A stretch of DNA of 64,000 bases. It comes from Bacteroidota bacterium. Lineage in GTDB: Bacteria; Bacteroidota; Bacteroidia; UKL13-3. Of this stretch, positions 54,135 to 62,938 are shown piece after piece; position 1 is the stretch's first letter; the number at the start of each line of letters is the position of its first letter. A program made the translations under genes and the position numbers. Where the stretch lies: positions 1-64,000 of the forward strand of contig JANYDU010000046.1 of assembly GCA_025359805.1 (NCBI GenBank), written 5' to 3'. The notes under the pieces were generated by a model. That model saw only the letters and a list, made by a program, of their open reading frames with translations. It ran no database searches and had not been told where the DNA came from.

Positions 54135-55094
54135 ATGAAAATAGGTTTCGATATAATGGGAGGCGATTATGCCCCCAAAGAAGCAATTAATGGTGCTATT
54201 CAAGCTCATCGTGAAATGAAAAACGGTGAAAAAATTGTTTTAATTGGCGATAAGCAACAAGCACTTGCGCTTGTTACTGAGTTTGGAGCTGCTATTGATG
54301 ATTTTGAATACATTCATACTACCGAAATTATTGGAATGGGTGAACACCCTACCAGAGCCATTTCACAAAAGAAAGACTCCAGTATTTCCGTAGGTTTTAA
54401 ATTATTAGCCACCAAACAAATTGATGCTTTTGTAAGTGCTGGTAACACTGGTGCCATGCTTGTTGGTGCTATGTTTTCAGTAAAGCCAATTGAAGGCGTT
54501 ATTAGACCCAGCATTACGGCTATTATACCAAAACCTAATGGAAAATTTGGCTTGTTGTTAGATGCAGGAGCAAATGCCGATTGTAAGCCTGATGTACTTT
54601 GTCAGTTTGGTGTACTCGGCTCCTTAATGATGAAATATGTTATGGGTGTTGAAAATCCAAGAGTTGGATTATTAAGTATAGGTGAAGAAAAGGAAAAAGG
54701 AAATCTAGTTACGGTATCTGCCCATCACATTATGGAAGAATCAGGCGATTTTAATTTTATAGGAAACGTTGAAGGTCGTGATTTTTTGAGTGATAAATGT
54801 GACGTAATTGTTTGTGAAGGATTTACTGGAAATGTAGTTCTTAAAGCCTTTGAATCCGTTTATTATGTAATGAAAAAACGGGGAATAAATGATGAATATT
54901 TTGATAGTATGAATTACGAAAACTATGGTGGCACTCCAATTCTAGGATTAAATGCGCCCGTAATTATTGGGCATGGTATTTCAAATGCCACAGCTTTTAA
55001 AAACATGATTTTCTCAGCTCGTGAGGTTATCAACTCAAAATTATGCGAAATCATTCGCGAGTCATTTAAAAATATTGTTCCCCCAACACAATAA
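54135..55094 (+). CDS. plsX: Phosphate acyltransferase PlsX
   Basis: 319 residues. PlsX makes acyl-phosphate from acyl-ACP for phospholipid synthesis. MKIGFDIMGGDYAPKEAINGA is the N-terminal motif (usually DAMGGD; here DIMGGD), with RAISQKKDSSISVGFKLL, AFVSAGNTGAMLVGA, LLDAGANADCKP and CEGFTGNVVLKAFES as the further family blocks. The stop overlaps the fabH start by one base (TAATG). Confidence 0.95.
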   Translation: MKIGFDIMGGDYAPKEAINGAIQAHREMKNGEKIVLIGDKQQALALVTEFGAAIDDFEYIHTTEIIGMGEHPTRAISQKKDSSISVGFKLLATKQIDAFVSAGNTGAMLVGAMFSVKPIEGVIRPSITAIIPKPNGKFGLLLDAGANADCKPDVLCQFGVLGSLMMKYVMGVENPRVGLLSIGEEKEKGNLVTVSAHHIMEESGDFNFIGNVEGRDFLSDKCDVIVCEGFTGNVVLKAFESVYYVMKKRGINDEYFDSMNYENYGGTPILGLNAPVIIGHGISNATAFKNMIFSAREVINSKLCEIIRESFKNIVPPTQ

Positions 55095-56095
55095 TGAATA
55101 AAATTACCGCTGCAATTACTTGTGTTAATGGTTACGTACCTGAACACAAACTCACCAATCAAGATCTCGAAAAGATGGTTGATACCAATGATGAGTGGAT
55201 TATGTCCCGTACCGGAATTAAGGAAAGACGCATACAAAACACTCCTGGATTAGCCACTTCTGATATGGCTGTTGAGGCAGTAAATGGATTACTAAAAAAA
55301 CGTGGCATCACAGCAAATGATATTGATTTAATTATTTTTAGTACCGTAACTGGAGATATGATTTTCCCTTCCACAGCTTGTGTTCTTGCTGATAAAATTG
55401 GAGCGAAAAACGCATTTGGATTTGACCTATCGGCTGCATGTTCAGGTTTTTTGTTTGGGTTAGAAACTGGAGCAAAATTTATTGAATCGGGTAAGTATAA
55501 AAAAGTATTAGTTGTTGGTGGTGATAAAATGTCGTCAATTATTGATTACACAGATAGAAATACCTGCATCATTTTTGGTGATGGCTTAGGCTGTGTATTG
55601 CTTGAACCCAATGAAGATGGTTACGGAATTGTGGATTCTATTTTAAAGATAGATGGCTCGGGAAGGCAATTTTTATTTCAAAAAGCAGGCGGTTCTCTTA
55701 ACCCTCCAACTCATCAAACTATAGATGCTCGCGAGCATTACGTTTATCAAGATGGGAAAACAGTTTTCAAATTTGCGGTTACCAATATGGCTCAAGTTTC
55801 TGCTGATATTATGGAACGTAATCATTTAACGGCTGATGATGTTGCTTGGTTAGTTCCGCATCAAGCAAATTTAAGAATTATTGATGCAACGGCCGAACGA
55901 ATGGGGGTTGGTAGAGATAAAGTGATGATTAATATTGATCATTTTGGAAATACCACAAACGGAACATTACCCCTTTGTTTATGGGAATGGGAAACCAAAT
56001 TGAAAAAAGGAGACAATATAATTTTAGCCGCATTTGGTGGTGGATTTACTTGGGGTGCCATATATATTAAATGGGCATACAACACTCCAGCATAA
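55094..56095 (+). CDS. fabH: Beta-ketoacyl-ACP synthase III
   Basis: 333 residues. FabH condenses acetyl-CoA with malonyl-ACP to start fatty acid synthesis. The catalytic triad is complete: Cys116 in DLSAACSGFLFGL, His256 in VPHQANLRI and Asn286 in HFGNTTNGTLPL. TNDEWIMSRTGIKERR is the CoA-binding N-terminal block and AFGGGFTWGA the C-terminal one. Coupled to plsX by the TAATG overlap; accB follows after 82 bases with its own -7 element. Confidence 0.96.
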   Translation: MNKITAAITCVNGYVPEHKLTNQDLEKMVDTNDEWIMSRTGIKERRIQNTPGLATSDMAVEAVNGLLKKRGITANDIDLIIFSTVTGDMIFPSTACVLADKIGAKNAFGFDLSAACSGFLFGLETGAKFIESGKYKKVLVVGGDKMSSIIDYTDRNTCIIFGDGLGCVLLEPNEDGYGIVDSILKIDGSGRQFLFQKAGGSLNPPTHQTIDAREHYVYQDGKTVFKFAVTNMAQVSADIMERNHLTADDVAWLVPHQANLRIIDATAERMGVGRDKVMINIDHFGNTTNGTLPLCLWEWETKLKKGDNIILAAFGGGFTWGAIYIKWAYNTPA

Positions 56096-56149
56096 TTTTT
56101 ATTACTGGAATTTACTTTTACTAAAACTTTTTTAGATTTTAAATTTTTA

Positions 56150-56157
56150 TACATTTG
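56150..56157 (+). promoter_or_regulatory. Candidate -7 element before accB
   Basis: TACATTTG lies 20 bases before the accB ATG, matching the spacing in other promoters here. No TTG is seen at -33, only a T-run, so it may be weak or activator-dependent. Confidence 0.4.
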
Positions 56158-56177
56158 ATATATTAAACCTAACCATT

Positions 56178-56648
56178 ATGGAATTAAAAGAGATCAAAGA
56201 ACTCATAAAGCTTGTTTCAGAATCGGGCGTTTCGGAGGTTGAAGTAGAAAAAGGAGACTTCAAAGTATCTATTAAAAAAATCGAGGACAAAACAACAATA
56301 GTTCATGCAGAGCCTAGTATGCATACTGCGCCTATTGCTGTATCTGTAGCCCCAGCTCAAGTTACAGCAAAAATGGAAGCTCTTGTTTCCATTCCGGCTG
56401 CAAGCAATCTTATTACCATCAAATCACCAATGATTGGCACGTTTTATAAAACGTCCTCTCCAGAAAAACCTGCATTTATAAATATTGGTGATGAGATAAA
56501 ACCTGGTAAAGTTTTGTGCATTATTGAAGCAATGAAATTATTTAACGAAATTGAATCTGAAGTATCAGGTAAGATTGTTAAGATATTAGTTGAAAATGCA
56601 TCTCCAGTTGAATACGACCAACCTCTTTTTCTTGTAGAACCCATGTAA
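56178..56648 (+). CDS. accB: Acetyl-CoA carboxylase biotin carboxyl carrier protein
   Basis: 156 residues. N-terminal helical domain ([32 protein letters not shown] pattern, about 1-35), an Ala/Val/Pro-rich linker (40-75), and the biotinyl domain (about 78-156) with [18 protein letters not shown] and the biotinylated Lys120 in [12 protein letters not shown]. Carries carboxybiotin between AccC and AccAD. Followed by accC. Confidence 0.96.
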   Translation: MELKEIKELIKLVSESGVSEVEVEKGDFKVSIKKIEDKTTIVHAEPSMHTAPIAVSVAPAQVTAKMEALVSIPAASNLITIKSPMIGTFYKTSSPEKPAFINIGDEIKPGKVLCIIEAMKLFNEIESEVSGKIVKILVENASPVEYDQPLFLVEPM

Positions 56649-56666
56649 TTTTTTGATATGCCAATA

Positions 56667-56704
56667 AGCAGATGTGCTCGTGAGAAACTTTATTTCCATC
56701 TGCT
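56667..56704 (+). promoter_or_regulatory. Inverted repeat between accB and accC
   Basis: AGCAGATG (56667-56674) and CATCTGCT (56697-56704) form a perfect 8-bp stem with a 22-base loop in the 93-base accB-accC gap. No T-run follows. It could adjust the accB:accC ratio. Confidence 0.4.
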
Positions 56705-56741
56705 CATTTTCAAATCTTCACATTCTTCACATTTATAAAAT

Positions 56742-58088
56742 ATGTTCAAAAAAATATTAATTGCCAATAGAGGAGAAATTGCACTTCGTGTAATTCGTAC
56801 TGCTAAAGAAATGGGCATAAAAACAGTAGCCGTTTATTCTACTGCCGATAAAGAAAGTCTTCATGTTCGATTTGCTGATGAAGCCGTTTGTATTGGACCT
56901 CCGCCATCTCCACAATCTTATTTAAACATGGCAAATATTATTGCAGCAGCAGAAATTACTAATGCTGATGCAATACATCCTGGTTATGGTTTTCTATCTG
57001 AAAACGCAAAATTTTCAGAAATATGCCGTTCTCATGGAATAAAATTTATTGGAGCATCGCCAGAAATGATTAATGCTATGGGCGATAAATCAAACGCAAA
57101 AACTACTATGAAAAAATCTGGAGTTCCTGTAATTCCTGGTTCTGAGGGTTTACTTGCAAGTGCAGATGAAGGAAGAGAATTGGCTAAAGGAATTGGATAC
57201 CCAGTAATTATTAAAGCTACAGCAGGTGGCGGTGGACGTGGAATGAGAATTATTTGGGAAGATGCTGAGTTTGAAAAAAATTGGGATAGTGCTCGTCAGG
57301 AATCAAAAGCAGCGTTTGGAAATGATGGCATGTATATGGAAAAATATGTGGAGGAACCTCGACATATCGAAATTCAATTAGCGGGCGATCAATACGGAAA
57401 TGTTTGTCATTTGAGTGAGCGTGATTGTTCTATTCAACGTAGGCATCAAAAACTTTTAGAAGAGGCTCCTTCACCTTTTGTTACTCCCGAATTACGTGAA
57501 AAAATGGGAGCAGCAGCTATTGCTGGCGCAAAATCAATTAACTACGAAGGTTTAGGTACAATAGAGTTTTTGGTTGATAAGCATCGTAATTTTTATTTCA
57601 TGGAAATGAATACACGTATTCAGGTTGAGCATCCGGTAACTGAAGAAGTAATTAATTATGATTTAGTAAAAGAGCAAATTTTAATTGCTGCTGGAGTTCC
57701 AATTAGTGGTAAAAATTATTATCCAACTAAACATGCTATTGAATGTCGAATAAATGCTGAAGATCCTTATAATAATTTTCGCCCAACTCCCGGTAAAATA
57801 GAGTATTTGCATAAACCGGGTGGACATGGAGTGCGTGTTGATACACATATTTATGCAGGTTATACCATACCATCAAATTATGATTCGATGATTGCTAAAA
57901 TGATTGTGTGTGCACAAACTCGTGAAGAAGCGATTATAAAAATGGAGCGTGCTTTAGGAGAATTTATTATTGAGGGGCCGGGTTTAAAAACAACTATTCC
58001 ACTTCATATTAAATTGATGCAAAATGAAGATTTCAAAAAAGGAAATTTCACTACTGCATTTATGAATACATTTGATATCAATAAATAA
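56742..58088 (+). CDS. accC: Acetyl-CoA carboxylase biotin carboxylase
   Basis: 448 residues. ATP-dependent carboxylation of biotin on Acc[24 protein letters not shown] at the start, [13 protein letters not shown], the ATP-grasp Gly-rich loop [14 protein letters not shown] (about 160-172), [55 protein letters not shown] and ECRINAEDP. All catalytic blocks are intact and the length is normal. accA and accD lie elsewhere. Confidence 0.97.
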   Translation: MFKKILIANRGEIALRVIRTAKEMGIKTVAVYSTADKESLHVRFADEAVCIGPPPSPQSYLNMANIIAAAEITNADAIHPGYGFLSENAKFSEICRSHGIKFIGASPEMINAMGDKSNAKTTMKKSGVPVIPGSEGLLASADEGRELAKGIGYPVIIKATAGGGGRGMRIIWEDAEFEKNWDSARQESKAAFGNDGMYMEKYVEEPRHIEIQLAGDQYGNVCHLSERDCSIQRRHQKLLEEAPSPFVTPELREKMGAAAIAGAKSINYEGLGTIEFLVDKHRNFYFMEMNTRIQVEHPVTEEVINYDLVKEQILIAAGVPISGKNYYPTKHAIECRINAEDPYNNFRPTPGKIEYLHKPGGHGVRVDTHIYAGYTIPSNYDSMIAKMIVCAQTREEAIIKMERALGEFIIEGPGLKTTIPLHIKLMQNEDFKKGNFTTAFMNTFDINK

Positions 58089-58094
58089 TTTTGA

Positions 58095-58826
58095 TTAGCT
58101 TTTTGCTACAATAATCATATTGGGAGTAAACACTACTTTTTTATCTGTTCGGGCAGATGCAAATAATTCCAATTTGTATCTAAACAATATACATTTCCAT
58201 AGCACTTTACGAATTATTTCTTTTACGAAACCATTCACTTTAAGAAATGATGGAAGCACTTTAACATTTTTAAAACCCATTGCCATCATCAATTGAGTAG
58301 CGCTATTTTTGTTCATGTAATTTTCATGCGTAAAATCTCCATTGGCATACATGTTTCCAAATGCTGCATCTAAATTTGGTGTTCTAAAAATTACCATTCC
58401 ATTTGGCTTCAGTGCTTTTTTTATTGTTTCGATTAACGCAAGCAATTCGTCTTTTGTAAAATGCTCAATAATATCCATTCCGGTAATCACATCATAAGCT
58501 GCATTTTTATCTTTTAAATACTCGTTCAAGTCACCAAGTTTTGCTTCTGATACACCAAACTCATTAGCAATTTTTATCATCTCTTCACTCAAATCAATTC
58601 CTTCCACATTTTGGTAACCAACAAGTTTACATGCAGCCAAAAAGCCACCAATACCACAACCAATATCAAGCATACGAATAGATTTATCATTGGGTAAATA
58701 TTTTAAAATTTCCTTACCAAAATGATAACAATCTTGCTCAAATTTTTCTTTTTGATGAGCTGTATATTCTCGCCCAGCTTGGTTTGTAAAATAGTTTGTG
58801 TATAAGGTTTTTCTATAGTTTGTCAT
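58095..58826 (-). CDS. Class I SAM-dependent methyltransferase
   Basis: 243 residues from ATG 58826 (MTNYRKTLYTNYFTNQAGRE); a TTG start at 58853 would add nine residues and is less likely. Motif I MLDIGCGIGGFLAA (about 60-73), VEGIDLSEEMIKIA, YDVITGMDIIEHF and VIFRTPNLDAAFG fit UbiG/COQ3-like C- or O-methyltransferases often found with sugar-modification genes. Substrate unknown. The next gene upstream on this strand (quinone-oxidoreductase-like) is 56 bases away. Confidence 0.82.
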   Translation of the reverse strand: MTNYRKTLYTNYFTNQAGREYTAHQKEKFEQDCYHFGKEILKYLPNDKSIRMLDIGCGIGGFLAACKLVGYQNVEGIDLSEEMIKIANEFGVSEAKLGDLNEYLKDKNAAYDVITGMDIIEHFTKDELLALIETIKKALKPNGMVIFRTPNLDAAFGNMYANGDFTHENYMNKNSATQLMMAMGFKNVKVLPSFLKVNGFVKEIIRKVLWKCILFRYKLELFASARTDKKVVFTPNMIIVAKS

Positions 58827-58882
58827 GTTAATTTTATTGATGATATGAAACAATGTTAATACTATGCAATCAGGTTTTTAAT

Positions 58883-59896
58883 TTAATTTATCTTCAATAC
58901 AATTTTTCCAAACTGTTCTCCCCTACTCATTTTTTCTACTGCGTATTGAGCTTGCTCCATGGGAAATATTTCATCAACAATTGGAATAATTTTATGCTCG
59001 TTTACAAATGAAATCATTTCAGAAAACTCTTCATCATTTCCCATTGTTGAGCCGAGAATATCAATTTGTTTCCAAAATATTTTAGCAGGCACACCACTGT
59101 TAAAAGCTCCAAGTGTTGCACCATACATGGCAATTCGTCCGGCTGGTTTACACATATCAACAAGTTTTGAAAACGTATCACCTCCACTGCTATCAACAAT
59201 TGCATCAAAACCTCCGCTTATATTTTTTAGCTCTTTATCCCAACCTTCATTTTTATAATTAGCACCACCTTTTGCTCCCCACGAAATAGCTTTTGCAATT
59301 TTATCATCGCTACCACTAGTTACATATACATTGCAACCTAAGGCAATTGCAAACTGAACTGCTTGCAATGCAACGCCACCACCAATGCCCGTTATTAAAA
59401 TGTTTTCTAATGGTTTTGCACGAGCTCTTTTTAATAATGCTCTAAAACTTGTAAGCCCAGCCAGTGGCAATGCCGCAGCTTGTTCAAAAGATAAGTGATT
59501 GGGTTTATGATGCAATAATCTAGCATCAATTTTTACATATTCAGCAAAAGTTCCGTTATCTGGAGTGCCTAAAATTACATAATCTTTTGCTTGCACTTTT
59601 GGATTATTTCCCCAATTTAAACTTGGGTTGATGATTACTTCTTTTCCAATCCAATCACTTGAAATAGTTGCACCCACTTTTTCAACTACACCACTTCCAT
59701 CTGCACCTAAAATTATAGGAAAACGAATACCTGCATATTGCCCTTTTTGAATCCACAAATCGCGATGATTAAATGCAGCAGCATAAAGTTTTACCAGCAC
59801 TTCATGCGCTTCAATTTCTGGAATTAGTGTTTCATTAACTGTTAATTTTTGATTTAGTTCAGTGAGTATAATTGCTTTCATTGTATCTGCCATCAT
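58883..59896 (-). CDS. Zinc-free quinone oxidoreductase-like MDR family protein
   Basis: 337 residues of the medium-chain dehydrogenase/reductase family. GroES-like N-terminal domain with NHRDLWIQKGQY and LGADGSGVVEKVG (about 65-77), AAALPLAGLTSFRALLKRA, then the NAD(P)-binding ILITGIGGGVALQAVQFAIALGCNVYVTSGSDDKI with a GxGxxxAxxA-like motif. The cysteines that bind structural and catalytic zinc in alcohol dehydrogenases are missing, as in quinone oxidoreductases. A second ATG at codon 6 (59881; MKAIILTEL) gives the more usual N-terminus. Substrate unknown. Confidence 0.85.
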   Translation of the reverse strand: MMADTMKAIILTELNQKLTVNETLIPEIEAHEVLVKLYAAAFNHRDLWIQKGQYAGIRFPIILGADGSGVVEKVGATISSDWIGKEVIINPSLNWGNNPKVQAKDYVILGTPDNGTFAEYVKIDARLLHHKPNHLSFEQAAALPLAGLTSFRALLKRARAKPLENILITGIGGGVALQAVQFAIALGCNVYVTSGSDDKIAKAISWGAKGGANYKNEGWDKELKNISGGFDAIVDSSGGDTFSKLVDMCKPAGRIAMYGATLGAFNSGVPAKIFWKQIDILGSTMGNDEEFSEMISFVNEHKIIPIVDEIFPMEQAQYAVEKMSRGEQFGKIVLKIN

Positions 59897-59903
59897 TCAA
59901 TAA

Positions 59904-60176
59904 TTATCTTGTGTTATGAGCTATTAATCCTTCTTTAGTGGCCAAGTAATGATAAGCTTTCATATCATCTGTATCATAAATAAAACTGCGGATATATTCT
60001 GTTTTTTCATCATCCCAACGCATTGGAACAATATATTTTTTATGAATTAATTGTTTAATTACATCCGCTACAATTGCGGGTTTCTCTTTGCATTCTTCCA
60101 AAATATGTTCAAACGATTCAACAAAATATATGGAGTTTAAAATATTGTATTCTATATCTGTTAACGGTTCATTCAT
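59904..60176 (-). CDS. Small conserved-looking protein of unknown function
   Basis: 90 residues, soluble and acidic-to-neutral. Helices LTDIEYNILNSIYFV and FEHILEECKEKPAIVADVIKQLIHKKYIVPM, then a beta-hairpin-like segment, resemble a winged-helix layout (helix, helix, recognition helix, wing), with the sequence ending LATKEGLIAHNT. I do not recognise a named family. It sits between the family 2 glycosyltransferase and the oxidoreductase on the same strand with gaps of 7-20 bases, so it belongs to that operon. Confidence 0.65.
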   Translation of the reverse strand: MNEPLTDIEYNILNSIYFVESFEHILEECKEKPAIVADVIKQLIHKKYIVPMRWDDEKTEYIRSFIYDTDDMKAYHYLATKEGLIAHNTR

Positions 60177-60196
60177 GATTTATTTTTTTATAAAAA

Positions 60197-61321
60197 TTAT
60201 TTTACGCTTCTGCCTTTCCAATTATATGTTCCCATATTTGCCCAAACGCCAATAATGATTACATATAAGATGTGAAAAATTTCGGCAACGGGCAAAAATA
60301 AGAGATAACGGGTTCGTTTAAAAAATTTCAACACCATAAATAAAAACAAAAATTCAATGATTGTTTTAATGAGTAGTTGCCATAATCCCCATTTAGTATT
60401 CATAAATAAATTAATGATGATGGACGCATTAAAAAAATAAGCACCAACCAAAATGGCTGTAATATATCGGTTTTCATATTTGGTACTTTTAGAAACCCAT
60501 CGCCTACGTTGATCCGCCAATTCTTTTACTGATGTATTTGCTGATGTGCGCACAATTGCCTTTTCATTTTTCAAAAATCTTACATCATTTGGGTACAATT
60601 TAAACACTTTGTGCATCAAAAATTCATCATCACCACTTGCAATTCCATCATAGCCTTTATAACCTTCTACTTCATCAAATACTTTTTTTTCAAACAATAA
60701 ATTTGCAGCGCTACACATGTTTGGATTTTTAAGTTGAATAGCAGCAGCACCAATACCAACTAAGCCTGCAAACTCCATCGATTGAATTTTTTCAAACAAA
60801 TTTTTTGCTTTAAATTCAACCGGAGCATATACCATTTTTGCTTTTGTATTGGCTATAAAATGATTCAACGTACTTAGCCATTCTGTTTCTCTTTCGCAAT
60901 CAGCATCTGTTAAAATGATGTACTTATTTTTGGCTTGATTGATTCCAAAACTAATTGCTGCTTTTTTTAGTTTACGTTTCTCAGCATCGTTGTGCATGTG
61001 CACAAGATGAACTTTTATTCCCTCATGCTCTTTATTAAATAATTCAATTACTTTAGAAGTATCGTCAGTTGAATAATCATTGATTACAATCACTTCAACT
61101 AAATGATGCGGATAATTTTGTTTAACAATATCCTCCAAACATTTTTGGATAACATGTGCTTCGTTACGTGCAGGAATTAAAATTGAAAATGTATTAAAAT
61201 CTGAAACTTGATTTGTAGAAATATTGAAATACTTAATTTTAATCCAGCCATAAAAATAGCATAAAATTAAAAGCACATACAGCACAGTTAGCAATATTGA
61301 TATGTAAAATAATACCATCAT
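60197..61321 (-). CDS. Family 2 glycosyltransferase, membrane-bound
   Basis: 374 residues from ATG 61321. One N-terminal transmembrane helix (about 1-25), the GT-A domain with FSILIPARNEAHVIQKCLEDI, IVINDYSTDDTS, IILTDADCERETEW (DxD-like), SGDDEFLMHKVF and the acceptor motif QRRRWVSKS. Three transmembrane helices follow at the C-terminus. This is the layout of processive or lipid-linked glycosyltransferases. The ATG at 61321 overlaps the upstream stop (ATGA), which argues against the longer frame from 61351. Coupled to the YbhN-like gene, suggesting that the product is a lipid-linked sugar moved by that protein (inference). Confidence 0.85.
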   Translation of the reverse strand: MMVLFYISILLTVLYVLLILCYFYGWIKIKYFNISTNQVSDFNTFSILIPARNEAHVIQKCLEDIVKQNYPHHLVEVIVINDYSTDDTSKVIELFNKEHEGIKVHLVHMHNDAEKRKLKKAAISFGINQAKNKYIILTDADCERETEWLSTLNHFIANTKAKMVYAPVEFKAKNLFEKIQSMEFAGLVGIGAAAIQLKNPNMCSAANLLFEKKVFDEVEGYKGYDGIASGDDEFLMHKVFKLYPNDVRFLKNEKAIVRTSANTSVKELADQRRRWVSKSTKYENRYITAILVGAYFFNASIIINLFMNTKWGLWQLLIKTIIEFLFLFMVLKFFKRTRYLLFLPVAEIFHILYVIIIGVWANMGTYNWKGRSVK

Positions 61322-62226
61322 TTTGCAAATCGTAATTTTAAAATCACCCACAAACCAAACAAAGCTGGAAGCATTAAATTAATCATCCATAATGAATATG
61401 CTGAGAGTAAAACTCCCGCAGCATTATCTGTAAATATCGTAAAAAAGAATAATGCACTTGCTCCTCTCATTCCAATTTCAACCAATAAAAAAGAAGGGAT
61501 AAAAGATTGAGCACATAATGTGGTGATAATGCAACAAACACTTTGCGTAATAGAAAGTTCTATCCCAAAAAAGTGAAGCAATAAAACATATTGAACAATA
61601 AAAATTAGGTATCTTAAAAATGATAAAATCAACACTTGCAGCAATTCATTTCGGGTGTAAAATGAAAACACATTTAAGTATGGAGTGAGCTTTGAATGCT
61701 TGGCAATTTTGCTAACAAGATGAATATTCAAAAATGCAATAATGCTGAATACAATTAAAATAAATGAGATGATATTTAATGTAGAAGCAAACTCATTGCT
61801 GATTTTATTTTGCGAATGAAAAAACCAAATAAATGCAAATAAACCAAAAGCCAATGTCATTATAACTTGTGCGGTATGCCCAATAACCGTTACTAAAGAG
61901 CCTTTTAGTTTATCAAATTTTTTTAAGTGAAGAACCCTTCCTGCAAAATCGCCAATTTGATTTGGAGTGATAATGCTTAATGCTATTCCCGATACAACAG
62001 CTTTAAGAGATTGCACAAAACTTATTGCTTCATTTTTATTGATTAGTAACCTCCACTTTGTGGCTTCCAACATCCAATTAAAAAACATCAATACAAATAC
62101 AAAACATAGCATTAAAATTTTGTTGAAATTCCACTCAAAATTAAATTCATGAATAAGCGTGTTGATGTGATAGGCAAAAAATAATTTATAAAAAATAAAA
62201 CCAAACGTGAGCAACAACAACAGCAC
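61318..62226 (-). CDS. LPG-synthase-TM/YbhN-like integral membrane protein
   Basis: 302 residues with about eight transmembrane helices. WMLEATKWRLLINK, VSGIALSIITPNQIGDFAGRVLHLKK (the PxxxGD/E region of the family) and VIGHTAQVIMTLAFGLFAF (in place of ERxxD) are the recognisable blocks. A paralogue of the protein at 24268-25257 but divergent. The start is uncertain: GTG 62226 is the first canonical codon, yet the frame is open about 17 codons further upstream without an ATG, TTG or GTG, and the encoded peptide there (LKLAQLYQPKVLNIIKVLL) resembles a natural N-terminus. Translationally coupled to the downstream glycosyltransferase. Confidence 0.75.
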   Translation of the reverse strand: MLLLLLTFGFIFYKLFFAYHINTLIHEFNFEWNFNKILMLCFVFVLMFFNWMLEATKWRLLINKNEAISFVQSLKAVVSGIALSIITPNQIGDFAGRVLHLKKFDKLKGSLVTVIGHTAQVIMTLAFGLFAFIWFFHSQNKISNEFASTLNIISFILIVFSIIAFLNIHLVSKIAKHSKLTPYLNVFSFYTRNELLQVLILSFLRYLIFIVQYVLLLHFFGIELSITQSVCCIITTLCAQSFIPSFLLVEIGMRGASALFFFTIFTDNAAGVLLSAYSLWMINLMLPALFGLWVILKLRFAK

Positions 62227-62301
62227 TTTAATAATGTTGAGAACTTTGGGTTGATATAGCTGTGCGAGTTTCAGTATGTTTATTTAATTTGTAATGTGTT
62301 G

Positions 62302-62309
62302 CGAAAATA
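62302..62309 (-). promoter_or_regulatory. Candidate -7 element of the YbhN-glycosyltransferase operon
   Basis: Minus-strand TATTTTCG followed by CAACAC matches the TAnnTTyG-CA pattern. No TTG is seen at the right distance. It would give a leader of about 70 bases to GTG 62226. Confidence 0.4.
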
Positions 62310-62334
62310 TTGCATTACATCAATAAATCAGCAT

Positions 62335-62913
62335 TTGAACGAACTACAACAGATAAAAGATTTTGAACGTATTATTTTGGGCATTGATCCCGGAACGGTT
62401 GTGATGGGTTATGGATTAATTGGTATAACCAAAAAAGACCCAAAGCTCATCAGCCTTGGTGTAATAAAATTAGGAAAAATTGATGACCATACGCTAAAAC
62501 TAAAAAAAATTTTTGAGCGCACCGTTTCATTAATTGAACAATATAAACCAGATGAACTAGCCATTGAAGCTCCCTTTTTTGGTAAAAATGTTCAATCGAT
62601 GTTGAAACTTGGAAGAGCACAAGGAGTGGCAATTGCAGCGGCACTTAGCCGAGAATTAATTGTGAACGAATACTCTCCAAAAAAAATAAAACAATCCATT
62701 ACAGGAAATGGAAATGCAACTAAAGAACAAGTTGCTGCTATGCTTCAACGGTTATTAAAATTTAAAGAAACTCCAGAATTTTTAGATGCTACCGATGGAC
62801 TTGGAGCTGCTTATTGCCACTTCCTTCAACACACACAAACAAAAACCGATGGCAAATCTTTTGGAAGTTGGAAAGCATTTGTTGGTGCTAACCCAAGTAA
62901 GGTGAAAAAGTGA
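62335..62913 (+). CDS. ruvC: Crossover junction endodeoxyribonuclease RuvC
   Basis: RuvC resolves Holliday junctions with RuvAB. From TTG 62335 the product has 192 residues (MNELQQIKDFERIILGIDPG), close to the family length; GTG 62296 would add 13 residues not typical of RuvC. Catalytic acids are seen in ILGIDPGT (first Asp), ELAIEAPFFGKNVQSMLKLGRAQGVAIAAA (Glu) and FLDATDGLGAAYCHF (final Asp pair); YSPKKIKQSITGNGNATKEQV is the DNA-binding region. ruvA and ruvB are not nearby. Divergent from the membrane protein gene. Confidence 0.93.
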   Translation: MNELQQIKDFERIILGIDPGTVVMGYGLIGITKKDPKLISLGVIKLGKIDDHTLKLKKIFERTVSLIEQYKPDELAIEAPFFGKNVQSMLKLGRAQGVAIAAALSRELIVNEYSPKKIKQSITGNGNATKEQVAAMLQRLLKFKETPEFLDATDGLGAAYCHFLQHTQTKTDGKSFGSWKAFVGANPSKVKK

Positions 62914-62938
62914 AATAATTAAAACCTAATTTTCATAA

